From assembly GCF_900105395.1 (NCBI RefSeq), contig NZ_LT629775.1, positions 6,723,501 to 6,787,500 on the forward strand: a stretch of 64,000 nucleotides of DNA. The letters are read 5' to 3'. The stretch comes from Streptomyces sp. TLI_053. GTDB taxonomy: Bacteria; Actinomycetota; Actinomycetes; Streptomycetales; Streptomycetaceae. A program made the translations under genes and the position numbers. Below, in pieces: positions 50,263 through 59,177 of the stretch. Below the pieces are notes generated by a model, which did not search any database, was not told the origin of the DNA, and saw only the letters and a program-made list of their open reading frames with translations. The stretch's first letter is position 1; each line of letters begins with the position of its first letter.

Positions 50263-50995
50263 CGGCAAGGACAATTTCCCGGCCGACCGCGAGGCCGCCG
50301 AGAAGGTGCTCGCGATCAGCCCGATGGTGCGGATCAGCGCCCTCGCCAACCGGGCGTTCCTCGGCCGCGCGGTGCGGCACCTGGCCGAGGACGGCATCCG
50401 CCGGTTCGTCGACATCGGCACCGGCATCCCGAGCGCCGGGAACACCCACGAGGTCGCCCAGCGGGTGCGGCCCGACGCCCGGGTGGTGTACCTCGACAAC
50501 GACCCGATCGTGCTGGTGCACGGCCGCGCGCTGCTGAGCGGCAGCACCCCGCAGAGCACCGCGGTGGTCCGGGCCGATCTGCGCGACCCGGCGGGGATCC
50601 TGGCCGCCCCGGAGGTCCGGCAGGCCCTGGACTCCGGCGAACCGGTCGGGCTGCTGCTGGTCGCGGTGCTGCACTTCGTCGACGAGCAGGACGACCCCTG
50701 CGGCATCGTGCGCACCCTGGTGGACGCCCTGCCGCCCGGCAGCCGGCTCGTGCTCTCCCACGGCACCCTGGACTTCACCCCCACCGCCGACGCCGCTCGC
50801 GGCCCGGCCGTCTACCGCAGTGCCTCCGCCCAGCTCACCATGCGCTCGCGCGAACAGGTGCTGCGCTTCTTCGACGGCCTGGAGCTCACCGACCCCGGCC
50901 TGGTCACCGCCCCGCTGTGGCGCCCCGACGCCCCCGAGCAGCCCACCGACTCCCAGGTCGGCATCTGGGCGGGCGTGGCGGAGAAGCTTCAGTAG
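50261..50995 (+). pseudogene. DUF574 SAM-dependent methyltransferase, 3' fragment
   Basis: 244 codons from GGKDNFPADREAAEKVL onward, stop TAG 50993-50995. The SAM-binding motif RFVDIGTGIPS is intact, as is VVYLDNDPIVLVHGRALL. Without the first 46 codons it has no promoter or start of its own except internal GTGs (for example 50306). It should be silent while the element is integrated and whole after excision. Confidence 0.88.
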
Positions 50996-51552
50996 CGGAG
51001 CAGTTCGGCGGTCTCCAGCTCGAAGGCGAAGGGTGCCGGGATCGGCACCGCGTCGCCGAACTTCCCGGCCCACCGGCGGTGGTAGGTGCCGCCGCCGGGT
51101 TCGGAGTGCAGGGCGAGGGTGCCCTCGCGCGGGTCGATCACCAGGTAGAGCGGGATGCCCATCTGCGGGTAGTCGCGGACCTTGCCGACCAGGTCGTTCT
51201 CCGGGTTGGAGGGGGAAACGATCTCGACGGCGATCACGGCGAGTTCGGCGGGGACCTGGTTGCCGCCGAGCTCGACGGCGGCGAGGGGGATGTAGGTCAG
51301 GTCGGGGTTGCGGAGCTTGCCGGTGTGCGGGGAGGCGAGGTCGGTGTTCTCGCTGGGCATCAGGTCGGCGGGGCAGTGCGCGTCGAACTGCTCGCGGACG
51401 AGCAGCAGGTCGCGCTGGTGGATCACCGACGGCACGGCCAGCACGATGATCCCGTCGCCCGACACCTCGATCTTCCAGCCCGACGGTGGGGTCAGGGTCC
51501 GGGCGTAGGCCAGCAGCCGGGCGTGCCGTTCGGGGATCCGGAACTCGCTCAT
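50989..51552 (-). CDS. Uma2-family (DUF820) endonuclease-like protein
   Basis: 187 residues. The Uma2 core includes IEVSGDGIIVL, the metal aspartate in LRNPDLTYIPL, and VIAVEIVSPSNPENDLVGKVRDYPQMGIPLYLVIDP. Its stop overlaps the end of the split methyltransferase gene by 7 bp in convergent orientation. Second Uma2-type gene in the window; substrate unknown. Confidence 0.85.
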   Translation of the reverse strand: MSEFRIPERHARLLAYARTLTPPSGWKIEVSGDGIIVLAVPSVIHQRDLLLVREQFDAHCPADLMPSENTDLASPHTGKLRNPDLTYIPLAAVELGGNQVPAELAVIAVEIVSPSNPENDLVGKVRDYPQMGIPLYLVIDPREGTLALHSEPGGGTYHRRWAGKFGDAVPIPAPFAFELETAELLRY

Positions 51553-51609
51553 GGGGCCATCCTCCCACCCTGCCCGCGCTCCGGTGTGGTGTTGCGTCGG
51601 CGCCCGGCC

Positions 51610-52542
51610 TCAGGCGGTGCGGGCCTCGCGGCGGTAGCCGCCCGGGGCGAGGCCGAACTCCCGTTTGAAGGCCTTGGCGAAGGCGTACTCCGAGCCGTAG
51701 CCGGTCTTCGCGGCGACGGCGGTGAGCGGGGCCTCGGACTCGCGCAGCAGCCGGGCCGCCGTGGTCATCCGCCAGCGGGTCAGGTACGCCATCGGCGGCT
51801 CGCCGACCAGGGCGGTGAAGCGGCGGGCGAAGGCCGCCCGGGAGAGGCCGGCCCTGGTGGCCAGCGACTCCACCGTCCACGGCGTGGACGGCGCCTCGTG
51901 GATCGCGGTGAGCGCCGGTGCCACCGCCGCGTCGCCGAGCGCCGCCGCCCAGCCGGCCGCGGTGGCGGGCGGCTGCTCCTCGAACCAGGCCCGCAGGATG
52001 TACAGCAGCAGCGAGTCGATCAGCGCCGGCACGATGCCGGCCGAACCGATCCGCGGGTTCTCCAGTTCGGCGCCGAGGAGCTGGACCGCGGCGCTCAGTT
52101 CGGGGTGGCGGCCGTGCCGGGTCTGCAGGTGGACGATCTCCGGCAGTTGCCGCACCAGCGGGTGCGGGCGCGCCTGGTCGAGGTGGTAGTTGCCGCACAG
52201 CAGGCTGGTGCGCGGCCCGTCCCCGCCGACGGTGACGGTGCCGATCGGCAGGCTCGGCCGGAACTGCGAGGGCTGCTCGGGGAGCGCCGGGGTGTCCGGC
52301 CGGTCGGCGAGGACGTGGCCCCGGCCGTCCCGCAGGAAGACCACGTCCCCCGGGCTGAGCGCGATCGGCCCGGCCGTGTCGTCCTCCAGCGGCACCAGCC
52401 AGCAAGTGCCGTAGAGGACGACGTGGAACCCGGCGCCGGCGACCGGGGGCAGCCGCAGTCCCCACGGGGCCCGGCCCTCCGTGCGGACGGAGGCGGGCTG
52501 CCCCGTCCGCATCGAACCCAGTGCCTCGGTCAGGATGTCCAT
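51610..52542 (-). CDS. AraC-family transcriptional regulator
   Basis: 310 residues from the ATG at 52542. The N-terminal cupin-type domain has GFHVVLYGTCWLVPL and ALSPGDVVFLRDGRGHVL. The C-terminal double helix-turn-helix has ATRAGLSRAAFARRFTALVGEPPMAYLTRWRM and VAAKTGYGSEYAFAKAFKREFGLAPGGYRR. It lies 45 bp after the oxidoreductase gene on the same strand and may control it. Confidence 0.9.
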   Translation of the reverse strand: MDILTEALGSMRTGQPASVRTEGRAPWGLRLPPVAGAGFHVVLYGTCWLVPLEDDTAGPIALSPGDVVFLRDGRGHVLADRPDTPALPEQPSQFRPSLPIGTVTVGGDGPRTSLLCGNYHLDQARPHPLVRQLPEIVHLQTRHGRHPELSAAVQLLGAELENPRIGSAGIVPALIDSLLLYILRAWFEEQPPATAAGWAAALGDAAVAPALTAIHEAPSTPWTVESLATRAGLSRAAFARRFTALVGEPPMAYLTRWRMTTAARLLRESEAPLTAVAAKTGYGSEYAFAKAFKREFGLAPGGYRREARTA

Positions 52543-52586
52543 GCCGCCTCCCCCGGTCGGTACGTTCTCCACCGGAACCCTACGGC

Positions 52587-53513
52587 TCAGGCGACGGTGA
52601 GGACGATCTTGCCCTGGGTGCGGCCGGTGGCGATCAGCTCGTGCGCCTTGCCGGCCTCCTCCAGCGGGAAGGTCTCGGCGATGTGCGGCCGGATCCGGCC
52701 CTCCTCGACCAGCCGGGCGATCGCCTCCAGCGAGGCGTAGTCCGGCTCCACCGAGACACCGGCGAACCGCCGTCCGGCGGCCTCGACCTCGGCGGCCAGC
52801 GCGGTGTTCCAGTGCTCCATGATCGAGACCAGCACGCCGCCCTCGCGCAGCACCTCCAGCGAGGCGGTGCCCTGCGAGGAGGAGTCGAGCACCACGTCCA
52901 CCTGGCCGACCGCCGCCAGGAAGCCCTCGGTGCGGTAGTCGATCACCTCGTCCGCGCCCAGGCCGCGCACGAAGTCGTGCTTCGGCTCGCTCGCCAGGGC
53001 GATCACGTACGCGCCGCGGGCCTTGGCGATCTGGACGGCGAGGTGACCGACGCCGCCGGCCGCACGGTGGATCAGCACCCGCTGCCCCTCGGACAGGCCC
53101 GCCGCGTCCACCAGGCCCTGCCAGGCGGTGAGCGCGGCCAGCGGCAGCGCGGCGGCCTCGACGTGGTTCAGCGCGGCGGGCTTGCGGGCCACCTGGCGGG
53201 ACGGCACCGCGACGTACTCGGCGTAGCCGGTGGCGGCCCGGGGGAAGAACGGCAGGCCGAACACCTCGTCACCGGCCTTGAACCGGGCTCCCGGACCGGC
53301 CACCTCGACGACGCCGGAGATGTCCCAGCCGACGCCGAAGGGCGGCTCGCCGAGCAGCGGGTAGGCGCCCGAACGGACCGCCACGTCCACCGGGTTGACG
53401 CCGCTGGCGTGGACGCGGACGAGCACCTCGCCGCCGCGCGGGACGGGCCGGTCGGTCTCGACGACCTCCAGGACCTCGGGGCCGCCGACGGACTTCTGGA
53501 CAACTGCGCGCAC
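52587..53513 (-). CDS. NADP-dependent quinone oxidoreductase-like (MDR) protein
   Basis: 308 residues of the zinc-free medium-chain dehydrogenase family. Motifs: ASGVNPVDVAVRSGAYP, GWDISGVVEVAGPGARFKAGDEV, and the nucleotide-binding VLIHRAAGGVGHLAVQIAKARGAYV. No zinc-ligand cysteines, which favours quinone or enone reduction. Neighbour of AraC and MerR regulators. Confidence 0.88.
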   Translation of the reverse strand: MRAVVQKSVGGPEVLEVVETDRPVPRGGEVLVRVHASGVNPVDVAVRSGAYPLLGEPPFGVGWDISGVVEVAGPGARFKAGDEVFGLPFFPRAATGYAEYVAVPSRQVARKPAALNHVEAAALPLAALTAWQGLVDAAGLSEGQRVLIHRAAGGVGHLAVQIAKARGAYVIALASEPKHDFVRGLGADEVIDYRTEGFLAAVGQVDVVLDSSSQGTASLEVLREGGVLVSIMEHWNTALAAEVEAAGRRFAGVSVEPDYASLEAIARLVEEGRIRPHIAETFPLEEAGKAHELIATGRTQGKIVLTVA

Positions 53514-53628
53514 GGGACTGCTCCTTCTCGGGACGGTGCACCGCTCTCGGTGACGTGATCAACGGTAGGCAGGCCCGGCGCGCGGCTGAATATCCTGCGG
53601 TCTCGGGAAGATGTCCCAGCGTCTCGCC

Positions 53629-53697
53629 GGCCGGTCGTCCCGGCGTTCCGCCCGCCGGACGTCCTGACGTCCCGCTGGCCGGTCGTCCCGGCGTTCC
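53629..53697. repeat. Two 21-bp direct repeats, 48-bp period
   Basis: GGCCGGTCGTCCCGGCGTTC plus one C occurs at 53629-53649 and 53677-53697, in the gap between oppositely oriented oxidoreductase and MerR genes. The intervening GCCGGACGTCCTGACGTCCC is a related half unit. Could be operator repeats or simple expansion. Confidence 0.6.
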
Positions 53698-53718
53698 CCC
53701 CGCCGGTCGGCCGACCGC

Positions 53719-53749
53719 GGTGGACCCTCCCGCGGCGGGAGGGTCCACC
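53719..53749. promoter_or_regulatory. 31-bp inverted repeat before the MerR gene
   Basis: Arms GGTGGACCCTCCCG and CGGGAGGGTCCACC (14 bp, perfect) around CGG, ending 8 bp before the GTG at 53758. Its ACCCTCC...GGAGGGT core is typical of MerR-type operators; autoregulation by the adjacent MerR protein is likely. Confidence 0.6.
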
Positions 53750-53757
53750 ATGGCGGC

Positions 53758-54603
53758 GTGCGCGAACAGGACGAACTCCTCACCATCGGGCGCTTCGCCC
53801 GGCTCTGCCGGCTGAGCGTCAAACAGCTCCGCCACTACGACGACAGCGGGCTGCTGCCGCCGACCCGGGTCGACCCCGTCACCGGCTACCGCTACTACGC
53901 CGCCGACCGGGCCCGCGACGCCCTGACCGTCGCCCTGCTGCGTGAACTCGACGTGCCGCTCGCGGTGATCGCCGCGACCCTGGCCGCCGACGGGGCGGAC
54001 CGGGCGCGGTTGCTGCGCGCCGAACGCGACCGGGTCGCCGAACGGATCACCCGGGACCGGGCCCGGCTGGAACTGCTGGAACGGCTCGCGGACGGCGGCG
54101 GGCTGCCCGGCTACCAGGTCGCCGACGACCGGGAGCCGGAACGGCGGCTGGCCGTCGTCCGGGCCGTGGCCGGGCCGGCCGGGCTGGGCGAGCGGGTCGG
54201 CGAGTGCGTCGGCAGGCTGCTGGCACAACTGGACGGGGTGCCGTGGCGGCCGCCGCTGTGGGGGCTGTTCCCGCTGGACCTCGGGGAGGGGATGCGGATC
54301 GCGGTGGGGGCCGAGGTGCCGCCGCTCCCGGTCGCTCCGGAGGTGCCGCCGACGCCTGAGCGGACGGTCCTGCCGGGCGGTCCGGCCCTGTCGGTCGTGC
54401 ACCACGGTCCGTACACCCGGCTTCCGCTGGCCTACCACGCGTTGCTGGCGGCGGTGCACGAGCGCGGACTGCGGCCGGTGCCGCCGGTCCGCGAGGCGTA
54501 CCTGGTCGGTCCGGGCGAGGCCGCGGCGGAGGAGTGGACGACCAGGGTGGTCGTCCGGGTCGAGGAGAGGGCGGAGAACGGGACGTGGGGGAGCGGATCA
54601 TGA
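53758..54603 (+). CDS. MerR-family regulator with GyrI-like effector domain
   Basis: 281 residues. N-terminal MerR helix-turn-helix (LLTIGRFARLCRLSVKQLRHYDDSGLLPPTRVDPVTGYRYY) and a dimerisation coiled coil follow. The C-terminal half (about 130-280) has the GyrI/SHS2 small-molecule-binding pattern (PPTPERTVLPGGPALSVVHHGPYTRLPLAYHALLAAVHERGL). BmrR-like multidrug sensors share this architecture. Its stop overlaps the next gene's ATG. Confidence 0.88.
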   Translation: MREQDELLTIGRFARLCRLSVKQLRHYDDSGLLPPTRVDPVTGYRYYAADRARDALTVALLRELDVPLAVIAATLAADGADRARLLRAERDRVAERITRDRARLELLERLADGGGLPGYQVADDREPERRLAVVRAVAGPAGLGERVGECVGRLLAQLDGVPWRPPLWGLFPLDLGEGMRIAVGAEVPPLPVAPEVPPTPERTVLPGGPALSVVHHGPYTRLPLAYHALLAAVHERGLRPVPPVREAYLVGPGEAAAEEWTTRVVVRVEERAENGTWGSGS

Positions 54604-55592
54604 CGGAACCGGACCGGGCCGCGGACCGGGGCGTGGGCGGCGGCGCACACTGCGAGACGACGACGCTGGGCGTGCTGCTGCGGCACGAGGGCATCGAGCT
54701 GTCGGAGCCGATGCTGTTCGGGCTCGGTGCCGGGCTGTCGTTCGTCTACTGGGACGGCAAGGGGCTGGACTTCCCCTTCCTCGGCGGCCGGACCAAGCCG
54801 TTCGGGCCGACCCGGGCCGTGGCCGCCCGGCTCGGCCTGGAGCTGGACGTCCGGGAGACCGGCTCGGCCCGCCGGGCCTGGCAGAACGCGGCCGACGGGC
54901 TCGCCGCCGGCCGCCCGGTCGGGCTCCAGCTCGACAGCTACCACCTGGAGTACTTCAGCTCGAAGGTGCACTTCGGCGGCCACACGGTCGCGTTGGTCGG
55001 CCACGACGCGCACGACGCCCACCTGGTGGACACCGCGCAGCAGGGCGGCGCCGTCCGCACCAGCCTGGCCTCGCTCGCGGCGGCGCGCGCCGAACGCGGC
55101 CCGATGACCGCCCGCAACCGCTCCTTCACCCTCGCCCGGCGCGGCGAACTCCCCGAACCGCGCGAGCTGCTGGCACCGGCGCTGGCCGACTGCGCGGAGG
55201 CGTTCCTGCACCCGCCGATCGCCAACCTCGGCCACCGCGGGATCGCCAGGGCCGCCGCCCTGGTGCCGGGCTGGCTGACCCGCGCCACCGATCCCGGCCG
55301 CCAACTGCCGCAGGCCGCCCGGATGATGGAGCTGGCGGGCACCGGTGGCGCACTGTTCCGCAACCTGTACCGGGACTTCCTCGGCGAGTGCGCCGAGCTG
55401 CTCGACGACGCCCGGGTGCGGGCCGCCCGCGACCGCTACGCCGAGGCGGCGGCCGGCTGGACGGAGGTGGCCGCCCTGGTCGCCGCGGCGGGGGAGAGCG
55501 GGGACGCGGCGCATCTGGCCCGGGCCGGCGCGCTGCTGGCGGAGCTGGCCCGGATCGAGCGGGAGGCCATGACGGGGCTGCTCGCGCCGTAG
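54600..55592 (+). CDS. BtrH N-terminal-domain protein (DUF4872 type)
   Basis: 330 residues from ATG 54600 (ATGA overlap with the merR gene). BtrH-type cysteine-protease-like fold: HCETTTLGVLLRHEGIELSEPMLFGLGAGLSFVYW near the N-terminus with the candidate nucleophile Cys, then HFGGHTVALVGHD with the histidine. Helical DUF4872-like C-terminus. BtrH transfers an acyl side chain from a carrier protein to an aminoglycoside; no carrier protein or biosynthetic cluster is near, so the substrate is open. Confidence 0.78.
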   Translation: MTEPDRAADRGVGGGAHCETTTLGVLLRHEGIELSEPMLFGLGAGLSFVYWDGKGLDFPFLGGRTKPFGPTRAVAARLGLELDVRETGSARRAWQNAADGLAAGRPVGLQLDSYHLEYFSSKVHFGGHTVALVGHDAHDAHLVDTAQQGGAVRTSLASLAAARAERGPMTARNRSFTLARRGELPEPRELLAPALADCAEAFLHPPIANLGHRGIARAAALVPGWLTRATDPGRQLPQAARMMELAGTGGALFRNLYRDFLGECAELLDDARVRAARDRYAEAAAGWTEVAALVAAAGESGDAAHLARAGALLAELARIEREAMTGLLAP

Positions 55593-55629
55593 GGCACCGG
55601 CCCGGGGCCGGTGCGCGGGCCGTGGCGGC

Positions 55630-56055
55630 TCACAGGTCGCCGATGCGGACGAGAGGGGCGCCGGACCGCCGGCAGCGCCACCAGGCCCGCTCGGCGTCGT
55701 CCGGGTCCGCGGCCGGAACCAGCAGGTGGACGTGGCCGGGGCAGGTCGGCCACTGGAGGAACTCGTAGCCGGTGACGTGGTCCTGCACCTGCTCGGCGAC
55801 GAGCGCGGTGAGCGGCCCGGGCGGCAGGTAGGGGTCCACTTCGAGGGTGTAGCACAGGCCCCGGGCGCTGCCGAGGCCGAGCAGAAACCCGGACCAGGGT
55901 TCCTCGGAGAGCTCCCAGCGGACGCCGTCCGGCAGTCGGGCGCCGGCGGGCAGCTGCCGCAGGTCCCGTCCGACGCGCGCGCAGGGGACGTGGAACTCGG
56001 CCGGCACGTCGGCCGGGGGCGGGGCGTCCAGGAGCCAGGAGGCGATGGTCCGCAT
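55630..56055 (-). CDS. Hypothetical protein
   Basis: 141 residues from the ATG at 56055. Sequence has PCARVGRDLRQLPAGARLPDGVRWELSEEPWSGFLLGLG and a C-terminal WPTCPGHVHLLVPAADPDDAERAWWRCR. Possibly a small alpha/beta protein; family not recognised. The sequence just upstream (56060-56120) is GCGGGCGAG-type simple repeat. Confidence 0.5.
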   Translation of the reverse strand: MRTIASWLLDAPPPADVPAEFHVPCARVGRDLRQLPAGARLPDGVRWELSEEPWSGFLLGLGSARGLCYTLEVDPYLPPGPLTALVAEQVQDHVTGYEFLQWPTCPGHVHLLVPAADPDDAERAWWRCRRSGAPLVRIGDL

Positions 56056-56139
56056 ACCGGCCAGGTTACCGGCGGGCGAGAGGGCGGGCGGGCGAGCGAG
56101 CGAGCGGGCAGGCGGGCGGGGGAGGGGGCGGAGGAGGGG

Positions 56140-56173
56140 AACAGCCCCCGGGGTACGGGCCCCGGGGGCTGTT
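56140..56173. terminator. Terminator
   Basis: 14-bp perfect stem AACAGCCCCCGGGG / CCCCGGGGGCTGTT (56140-56153, 56160-56173). It is just beyond the stop of the leftward nucleotidase gene. Confidence 0.8.
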
Positions 56174-56213
56174 CGGTCGTGCGGGCCGGGCTGCCGGCCC
56201 CGGGCCGGGTCGG

Positions 56214-58040
56214 TCAGAAGACCGGGCTGCCGGCCCGGACCAGGCGCCAGGACTCGGCGGCGAAGTCGGCCGGGTCGATGACGCCCTTCTCCTTCACCCA
56301 GGCGATCATCGCGTTGCGGATCTCGTCCGAGTTGGCCCACACCTTCTGGGCGGCCGCGACGTGCGGGAAGTTGCCGCCGCCGTTGGCGCGGTAGTTGTTC
56401 ACCGCGAGGACGAACTGGGCGGTGGGGTCGATCGGACGGCCCTCGAAGGCGAGGCCGACGATCCGCGAGCCGACCGGCTGGGCGATGTCGATGTCGTACG
56501 AAACGCCGTACACCGAGTCGTAGTTGTAGTCCGGGGTGTTCTGGGCGTTGGTCAGGGTGGCCTTGTCGACCGGCGCGCCCGGGGCGAGCTGGTTGTAGTA
56601 CTTGGCCGAGAACTCCAGGTAGTCCTTGATCTGGGCGCCCGTCAGGATGCGGGCCTCCAGGGTGTTCTCGTAGATGTACAGACCGGCCGCGTCGCGCAGC
56701 TTGACCTGGCCGGCCGGGATGACGGCGCTGCGGTTGAACGGCGCGGCCTGGGCGAGCACCGGCAGCTTGGCGTACTGGCCGCCGGCCAGCGCGGCGCGCA
56801 CCACGTCGGCCTGGACCCGGCCGATGAGGTCGATGATCGGGGTGTCCCTGAACGGCGCCTCGGCGATGGACAGCTCGGTCCTGGCGGTGCCGATGACCTG
56901 GTTGACGTACTCGACGACCTTCTTGTGCTGCTCGGTCATCAGGCCGACGATCTCCGGGTCCTCCGGTACGGTGTTGGAGTTCAGCACCCGGGAGGAGAGC
57001 GAGACGACCTTCCACGCGCCGCCGTCGAGCTCGACCTCGAAGTCGAAGCAGGTCAGCCGCTGGCCCCAGCACAGCGGCTCGGACAGCACGACGGTCTTCC
57101 CGGTCTCCTTGTTGACGACCAGGCGCTGCGGGATCTCCTTGTGGGCGTGGCCCACCAGGACGGCGTCGATGCCGGGCACCTGCTCGGCCAGCGCGACCGA
57201 GACGTTCTCCCCCCAGGGCAGCTGGTCGCCGTAGGAGGTGGCCTCGTCCATGCCGGAGTGGCAGGCGACCACGACGACGTCCGCGCCGGCGGCCCTGACC
57301 TTCGGAACCCAGACCCTCGCCGTCTCGACGATGCCCGGGAACGTCATCTTCCCGGCGACGTTCGCCTTGTCCCAGATCGCGATGCCCGGGTTGGTCAGGC
57401 CGACGATGCCGACCTTGAGGGCCGGGCCGCCGCCCAGCTTGACCTTGCGGATCACGTAGGGCGGGAAGGCCGGCTTGTCGTTGCGGGCGTTCAGCGCGTT
57501 GGCGCCGAGCAGCGGGAAGTCCAGCTGCTCCTCGTAGGCGCGCAGGGTGTCGATGCCGTAATTGAACTCGTGGTTGCCGAGCGCGGCGGCGGTGTACTCC
57601 ATGGTGTTCATGGCGAGCGCCATCGGGTGCTCGGGCGCGGTGTCGGCCTCGGTGGCGATCGGCTCGATCCGGGCGTAGTAGTAGGTCAGCTGGGTGCCCT
57701 GGATGGTGTCACCGGCGTCGATGAGCAGGCAGCGGTCCCAGCCCTTCTCCTCGCGGACCTGCTTGGCCAGCGTGGAGATCTTGGCGAGGCCGACCTCGTT
57801 GTGTGCCTTGTCGGCGTAGACGGCGTCGGTGAAGTAGTCCCAGTTGAGCACCCGGCCGTGGAGGTCGGTGGTGCCCATGACGGTGAAGGCCTGGCGCTTG
57901 GTCCGGCCCTTGGCGCGGGCCTCGTCCGGTCCGGCCGCGGCCGCCGGGCCGGCGGCGGCGAGGGCGCCGCCGCTCACGAGGGCGGCTCCTGCGGCGGTGG
58001 CGGCGGACCGGGTGACGAAGTCACGGCGGTTCAGGGGCAT
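56214..58040 (-). CDS. Tat-exported 5'-nucleotidase / 2',3'-cyclic phosphodiesterase
   Basis: 608 residues from the ATG at 58040. Tat signal: Arg5-Arg6 in NRRDFVTRSAATAAG, then an Ala-rich hydrophobic core. Metallophosphatase motifs: VMGTTDLHGRVLNWDY, LLIDAGDTIQGTQL, LGNHEFNYG, VACHSGMDE and VLVGHAHKEI. The C-terminal 5'-nucleotidase domain has YIYENTLEAR and VNNYRANGGGNF. Probably salvages phosphate and nucleosides outside the cell, using metal ions. Confidence 0.93.
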   Translation of the reverse strand: MPLNRRDFVTRSAATAAGAALVSGGALAAAGPAAAAGPDEARAKGRTKRQAFTVMGTTDLHGRVLNWDYFTDAVYADKAHNEVGLAKISTLAKQVREEKGWDRCLLIDAGDTIQGTQLTYYYARIEPIATEADTAPEHPMALAMNTMEYTAAALGNHEFNYGIDTLRAYEEQLDFPLLGANALNARNDKPAFPPYVIRKVKLGGGPALKVGIVGLTNPGIAIWDKANVAGKMTFPGIVETARVWVPKVRAAGADVVVVACHSGMDEATSYGDQLPWGENVSVALAEQVPGIDAVLVGHAHKEIPQRLVVNKETGKTVVLSEPLCWGQRLTCFDFEVELDGGAWKVVSLSSRVLNSNTVPEDPEIVGLMTEQHKKVVEYVNQVIGTARTELSIAEAPFRDTPIIDLIGRVQADVVRAALAGGQYAKLPVLAQAAPFNRSAVIPAGQVKLRDAAGLYIYENTLEARILTGAQIKDYLEFSAKYYNQLAPGAPVDKATLTNAQNTPDYNYDSVYGVSYDIDIAQPVGSRIVGLAFEGRPIDPTAQFVLAVNNYRANGGGNFPHVAAAQKVWANSDEIRNAMIAWVKEKGVIDPADFAAESWRLVRAGSPVF

Positions 58041-58230
58041 GGACGACTCTCCCGGTGGGGACGGCGGCAACGGACCGTCAACGACAGCCGGGAGCACCGC
58101 CGGTGTCGGCGGGGCAGGCGCGTTGACGCGCGTAGAAGTACGCGCGCAGCAGTCTGCCGTGCGCTCCCCTCCGGCGGATAGCCCCCGGACCTTTCCAACA
58201 GGTGAGATCTTGGCGACTCGTTCGTGACCC

Positions 58231-58259
58231 GGGCGGGCGGGTACGGTACCCGCCCGCCC
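58231..58259. terminator. Hairpin downstream of the LuxR-type gene
   Basis: Arms GGGCGGGCGGGTAC (58231-58244) and GTACCCGCCCGCCC (58246-58259) are exact inverses. It lies after the leftward regulator's stop and before the nucleotidase promoter. Confidence 0.6.
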
Positions 58260-58322
58260 CGGTCACGGCACAGCCCCGCCGCAGGTCCGGCGCGGCCCCG
58301 CCGCGCTGCCGCGGCGGCTCCG

Positions 58323-59177
58323 CTAGATGTAGCCCTCGCGCACCGCGTGGGCCACCGCGTGCGCCCGGTTGCGCAGTTGCAGCCGCGTCGTCAGACCGTG
58401 CAGCACGTTCTTCACGGTCCGCTCGGAGTACGACAGCCGGGCCGCGATCTCCCCGGTGTCCCAGCCCTCGGCGACCAGCCGCAGCACGTCCGACTCACGC
58501 TCCGACAGACCCGTCGGCGCCTGGCCCGGCATGCCCTGGACGGACCGCTGCAGCCGCCCCACCTGGGCGATCAGGCGTCCCTGGAGATCGGCCGGCAGAT
58601 CGCCGTCACCCCGGGCGGCGGCGAGCACCGCCCGGCCGAGCCGCTCCGGCGTCGCCTCCCGCCGCCACAGGATCGCCGCCACCCCGCACTCGACGGCCTC
58701 CATCAGCTCGGTCTCGCGCAGCCGCTCGACCACCAGCACCACCCGCTGCCCGGCGCCGCGGACCAGCCGGCGCAGGGCCGCCGTCGCGGCCGCGTCGGCG
58801 GACTCGGCGACCAGCACGGTGACCGTGCCCGGACCCGCGGAACCGCTCGGGTCGACCACCGCCACCCCGGGGAAACGGCGCAGCTGCGCCTCGGCCCCCG
58901 CACGGGACAGCGGATCGGCGGCCTGGACGGCGACCGGCACCGTCGAACTGCGGGCGCCCGCCGCGACCGCCGCCCGCCCGGCCCCGGCCGCACCCCGCAC
59001 GGCCACGACGGCCTGGGGGTGGACGGGCGCCGCGGCGCTGCCGACGGCATGGGTGTTCGTGGTGACCGAGCGGGACGCCGACGGGCGCTGCGGCGGGACC
59101 GCACGGGTGGCGGACGCCGACCCGGACAACCCCGCCGCCGTACCCCGGCGGTCGTACTCGGTGTGCAGAACAGTCAA
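58323..59177 (-). CDS. LuxR-type (NarL-like) regulator with degenerate receiver
   Basis: 284 residues when started at TTG 59177, preceded by AGGAGGGGG at ideal spacing; longer in-frame readings lack this. The N-terminal half is Ala/Arg-rich. The middle (about 120-215) resembles a receiver domain without an obvious phosphorylatable Asp pocket. The C-terminal helix-turn-helix is LSERESDVLRLVAEGWDTGEIAARLSYSERTVKNVLHGLTTRL. Divergent from the large LuxR gene. Confidence 0.75.
   Translation of the reverse strand: MTVLHTEYDRRGTAAGLSGSASATRAVPPQRPSASRSVTTNTHAVGSAAAPVHPQAVVAVRGAAGAGRAAVAAGARSSTVPVAVQAADPLSRAGAEAQLRRFPGVAVVDPSGSAGPGTVTVLVAESADAAATAALRRLVRGAGQRVVLVVERLRETELMEAVECGVAAILWRREATPERLGRAVLAAARGDGDLPADLQGRLIAQVGRLQRSVQGMPGQAPTGLSERESDVLRLVAEGWDTGEIAARLSYSERTVKNVLHGLTTRLQLRNRAHAVAHAVREGYI

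Noticed and set aside
50306..50995. Right-hand methyltransferase fragment as a complete short enzyme
   Set aside because: The frame is open back to the crossover and the family motif GGKDNFPADR lies upstream of any internal start; it is a truncated gene.
53629..53697. CRISPR-like array
   Set aside because: Only two copies with a related GC-rich spacer and no cas genes in the window.
56060..56120. GCGGGCGAG repeats as a regulatory array
   Set aside because: Low-complexity tract without conserved spacing, upstream of a hypothetical gene only.
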